NCBI GenBank assembly: GCA_027438535.1
Contig: DAIAMA010000056.1
Coordinates: forward strand, 1-7,243
Direction of reading: 5' to 3'
DNA from: a bacterium
GTDB lineage: Bacteria > Pseudomonadota > Gammaproteobacteria > Burkholderiales > Thiobacteraceae
Length of the DNA stretch: 7,243 bases
In this document: in pieces, positions 5,917 through 7,243 of the stretch
How positions within the stretch are numbered: the stretch's first letter is position 1
Layout: the number at the start of each line of letters is the position of its first letter
Position numbers and translations under genes: made by a program
The notes under the pieces: model-generated
Databases searched by the model: none
What the model was told of the DNA's origin: nothing
Seen by the model: the letters and a program-made list of their open reading frames with translations, nothing else

Positions 5917-6873
5917 ATGACGACCGTACAACAAACGATTTTAGAGAAAAAAGCCGCGCTCGCCGATGCCGTCAGCGCGCCGCTCGCGCGCTTGGCCGAG
6001 CACTGCGCCGCCCTATGGCCGGATGCCGATGCACTCGATCGGGCGTTACTGGACGGGCTGCCGAGCGTACCGGATTGCCACTTGCTGTATGCCTGGGATG
6101 TGAATGGCATCGAGCGCTCATCCATGATACGCGCCTCGGGGCCGGACCCTTCGTGGCGCGGGCGCGATCTGTCGGAGCGCCCCTATCTGAAGCATCATCT
6201 GCCGTTCCAGGGCATCATGCTGTCTTCGGTCTATCTCTCCACCTACACTTACGAATATTGCCTGACCGCCTTGCAAGCCGTGCGGCGTGAAAACCAATTG
6301 CTCGGCTTCATCGCCGCCGATTTCGCGGTCAACGATTTGCTGCGCGACTCGCAACTTTCCGCCCAAGACGCGCGCTGGAAGCAATTTCGCGGCGACCCCT
6401 CGGTGCGCGGCACGGTGTTCATGCAAACCCGTACCCACAGCGTGTTCGACGAGCATATCGACAGCGCGCTCGAACGCATCGACATGCTGATGCGCGAACA
6501 CGGCGTGTTTCACGGCAAGATTCATTTTTCGAGCGGCCGCTGTTCGTTCTGGCTGTACGACGATCCCTACGGCTATCGCCTGCATGGCGTGGAAGAAATC
6601 ATCGATCCGGAATTGTGCCTGGCCTATCCGGTGCGCCCATATCCGGAAAAAGCCATCACGCCCGCGAGCGACATCATCAAGGTGCTGGAACAGTTCAAAA
6701 CCTTGCGCTTCTTGGATGAAACGATTTACCTGCGCTCCGGCTCACTGAACATCATGAACGGCATGGTGGGCCTCACCTTCTCCTGCGACGGCTCGCACTA
6801 CATGCCGGTGGCGGAATTCTTGAAACGCGACACGAACTTTTGGACCGGCCAAGCGGCCCAGCCTAAAATTTAG
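5917..6873 (+). CDS. Cache/PDC-like sensor domain protein, apparently soluble
   Basis: A 318-residue protein with no signal peptide and no transmembrane helix. Residues about 1-50 are helical and Ala/Leu-rich. Residues about 53-142 resemble the membrane-distal part of a PDC/Cache ligand-binding domain. They comprise LLYAWDVNGIE, then RGRDLSERPYL (81-91), then tyrosines at 106, 110, 112 and 114, then LTALQAV, and a closing strand GFIAADFAVNDL (130-141). This is the usual D-L-S-x-R-x-Y/F ... G-x-x-x-x-D-F order. After a linker, residues about 195-305 form a second region with many aromatic residues (FHGKIHFSSGRCSFWLYDD, then YGYRLHG and LCLAYPV) that I do not recognise. No kinase, GGDEF, EAL or methyl-accepting module is present, so it carries no output domain. 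A role as a cytoplasmic small-molecule binding protein is inference. ATG at 5917 is the only good start; no ribosome site is visible. Confidence 0.8.
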   Translation: MTTVQQTILEKKAALADAVSAPLARLAEHCAALWPDADALDRALLDGLPSVPDCHLLYAWDVNGIERSSMIRASGPDPSWRGRDLSERPYLKHHLPFQGIMLSSVYLSTYTYEYCLTALQAVRRENQLLGFIAADFAVNDLLRDSQLSAQDARWKQFRGDPSVRGTVFMQTRTHSVFDEHIDSALERIDMLMREHGVFHGKIHFSSGRCSFWLYDDPYGYRLHGVEEIIDPELCLAYPVRPYPEKAITPASDIIKVLEQFKTLRFLDETIYLRSGSLNIMNGMVGLTFSCDGSHYMPVAEFLKRDTNFWTGQAAQPKI

Positions 6874-6900
6874 GCAGCCTCAAAAAAATGCCGCGCTTTC

Positions 6901-7243
6901 TTAGTGCCGCATGAGCTGCACGGCATATACGCCAAGCTCCCCGGAAAGACGAAACAGCACAAGAAGCCCAAGCATTACCGCGGTTGCTACTGCGCCTCCC
7001 TTGAGCCCGCGCGAGCGAAAAAAGTGAAATGCCAAAGCAAGGGGTGCGAGTGCTATCGTAAATATCTTTAACAATGGCCCAGACGGATGTCCCGCGTCCG
7101 CATCTAAGCGAAGCCACCAAAGCGCCAGCATGGCCACGAACAAACCGTGCGCGAGCGGAAACGGCCCAAAAGCCTTAAAAGTACCGGTAGCAAGGAACTC
7201 GGCTAACACAAACGCGAAAGCCGACGCGACGAAAAGAATATAG
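6901..7243 (-). CDS. Integral membrane protein of unknown family, N-terminus cut by the window edge
   Basis: The minus frame ending in TAA at 6901-6903 is open all the way to the right edge. Before the GTG at 7209 it still encodes YILFVASAFAF, which completes a hydrophobic helix running into LAEFLATG. That GTG is therefore probably internal and the true start lies outside the window. At least 113 residues are visible. Four hydrophobic segments can be seen: around ILFVASAFAFVLAEFLA, PLAHGLFVAMLALWW, LLKIFTIALAPLALAFHFF and AVATAVMLGLLVLFRL. The loops are short, with a positively charged RSRGLKGG between the third and fourth. I do not recognise the family and assign no function. It converges on the Cache-like gene with 27 nt between the stops. 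Confidence 0.7.
   Translation of the reverse strand, partial: YILFVASAFAFVLAEFLATGTFKAFGPFPLAHGLFVAMLALWWLRLDADAGHPSGPLLKIFTIALAPLALAFHFFRSRGLKGGAVATAVMLGLLVLFRLSGELGVYAVQLMRH

Noticed and set aside
6874..6923. Possible minus-strand terminator formed by TGCCG and CGGCA arms with a T-run (seven A on the plus strand near 6882-6888)
   Set aside because: The arms are 5 bp with a loop of roughly 30 nt, and a competing CGGCA copy lies inside the gene. The T-run is suggestive but the stem is too weak to call.
1..7243. CRISPR arrays, tRNA or rRNA genes, transposases or attachment sites
   Set aside because: No regularly spaced repeats, cloverleaf-like sequence, transposase motifs or flanking direct repeats were seen on either strand.

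Overview
The window looks like GC-rich betaproteobacterial DNA (order not resolvable). The evidence is a compact run of housekeeping genes with proteobacterial character: an Hda-type DnaA regulator facing away from purM-purN, followed by two DUF3108 envelope proteins. Both edges of the window cut genes, and the left edge is scrambled. This suggests a contig end from a draft, possibly single-cell or metagenomic, assembly; that origin is inference.

Layout. Positions 1-110 hold an unidentified minus-strand open frame. About 105-311 encode, on the plus strand, the start of the membrane domain of an Atm1/ABCB7-type ABC transporter. About 308-436 encode a later part of the same membrane domain, but on the minus strand. 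From about 434 the plus strand resumes with an intact nucleotide-binding domain to 1225. Two stretches of the membrane domain are missing at the junctions, so the transporter is broken as it stands here. Next come a thioredoxin-fold protein with an intact WCGPC site (1307-1681) and, convergent and overlapping it by 4 nt, hda on the minus strand (1678-2358). An 86-nt divergent spacer leads into a tight plus-strand operon: purM (2445-3491), purN (3488-4126), a secreted DUF3108 protein (4123-4812) and a longer DUF3108 protein with a TonB-like membrane anchor and proline-rich linker (4815-5828). After an 88-nt gap comes a soluble Cache/PDC-like sensor protein (5917-6873) that may be read from a leaderless mRNA. 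A minus-strand membrane protein enters from the right edge (6901 to beyond 7243).

Functionally, purM and purN catalyse two steps of IMP synthesis. Hda, with the beta clamp, resets DnaA after replication initiation. The DUF3108 pair probably acts at the cell envelope. No mobile element, CRISPR array, tRNA or rRNA was seen. No dedicated new multi-gene system is evident. The points most worth a second look are the inverted and deleted transporter segment, the TonB-anchor/DUF3108 architecture, and the stand-alone cytoplasmic Cache-like protein with an unfamiliar C-terminal half.
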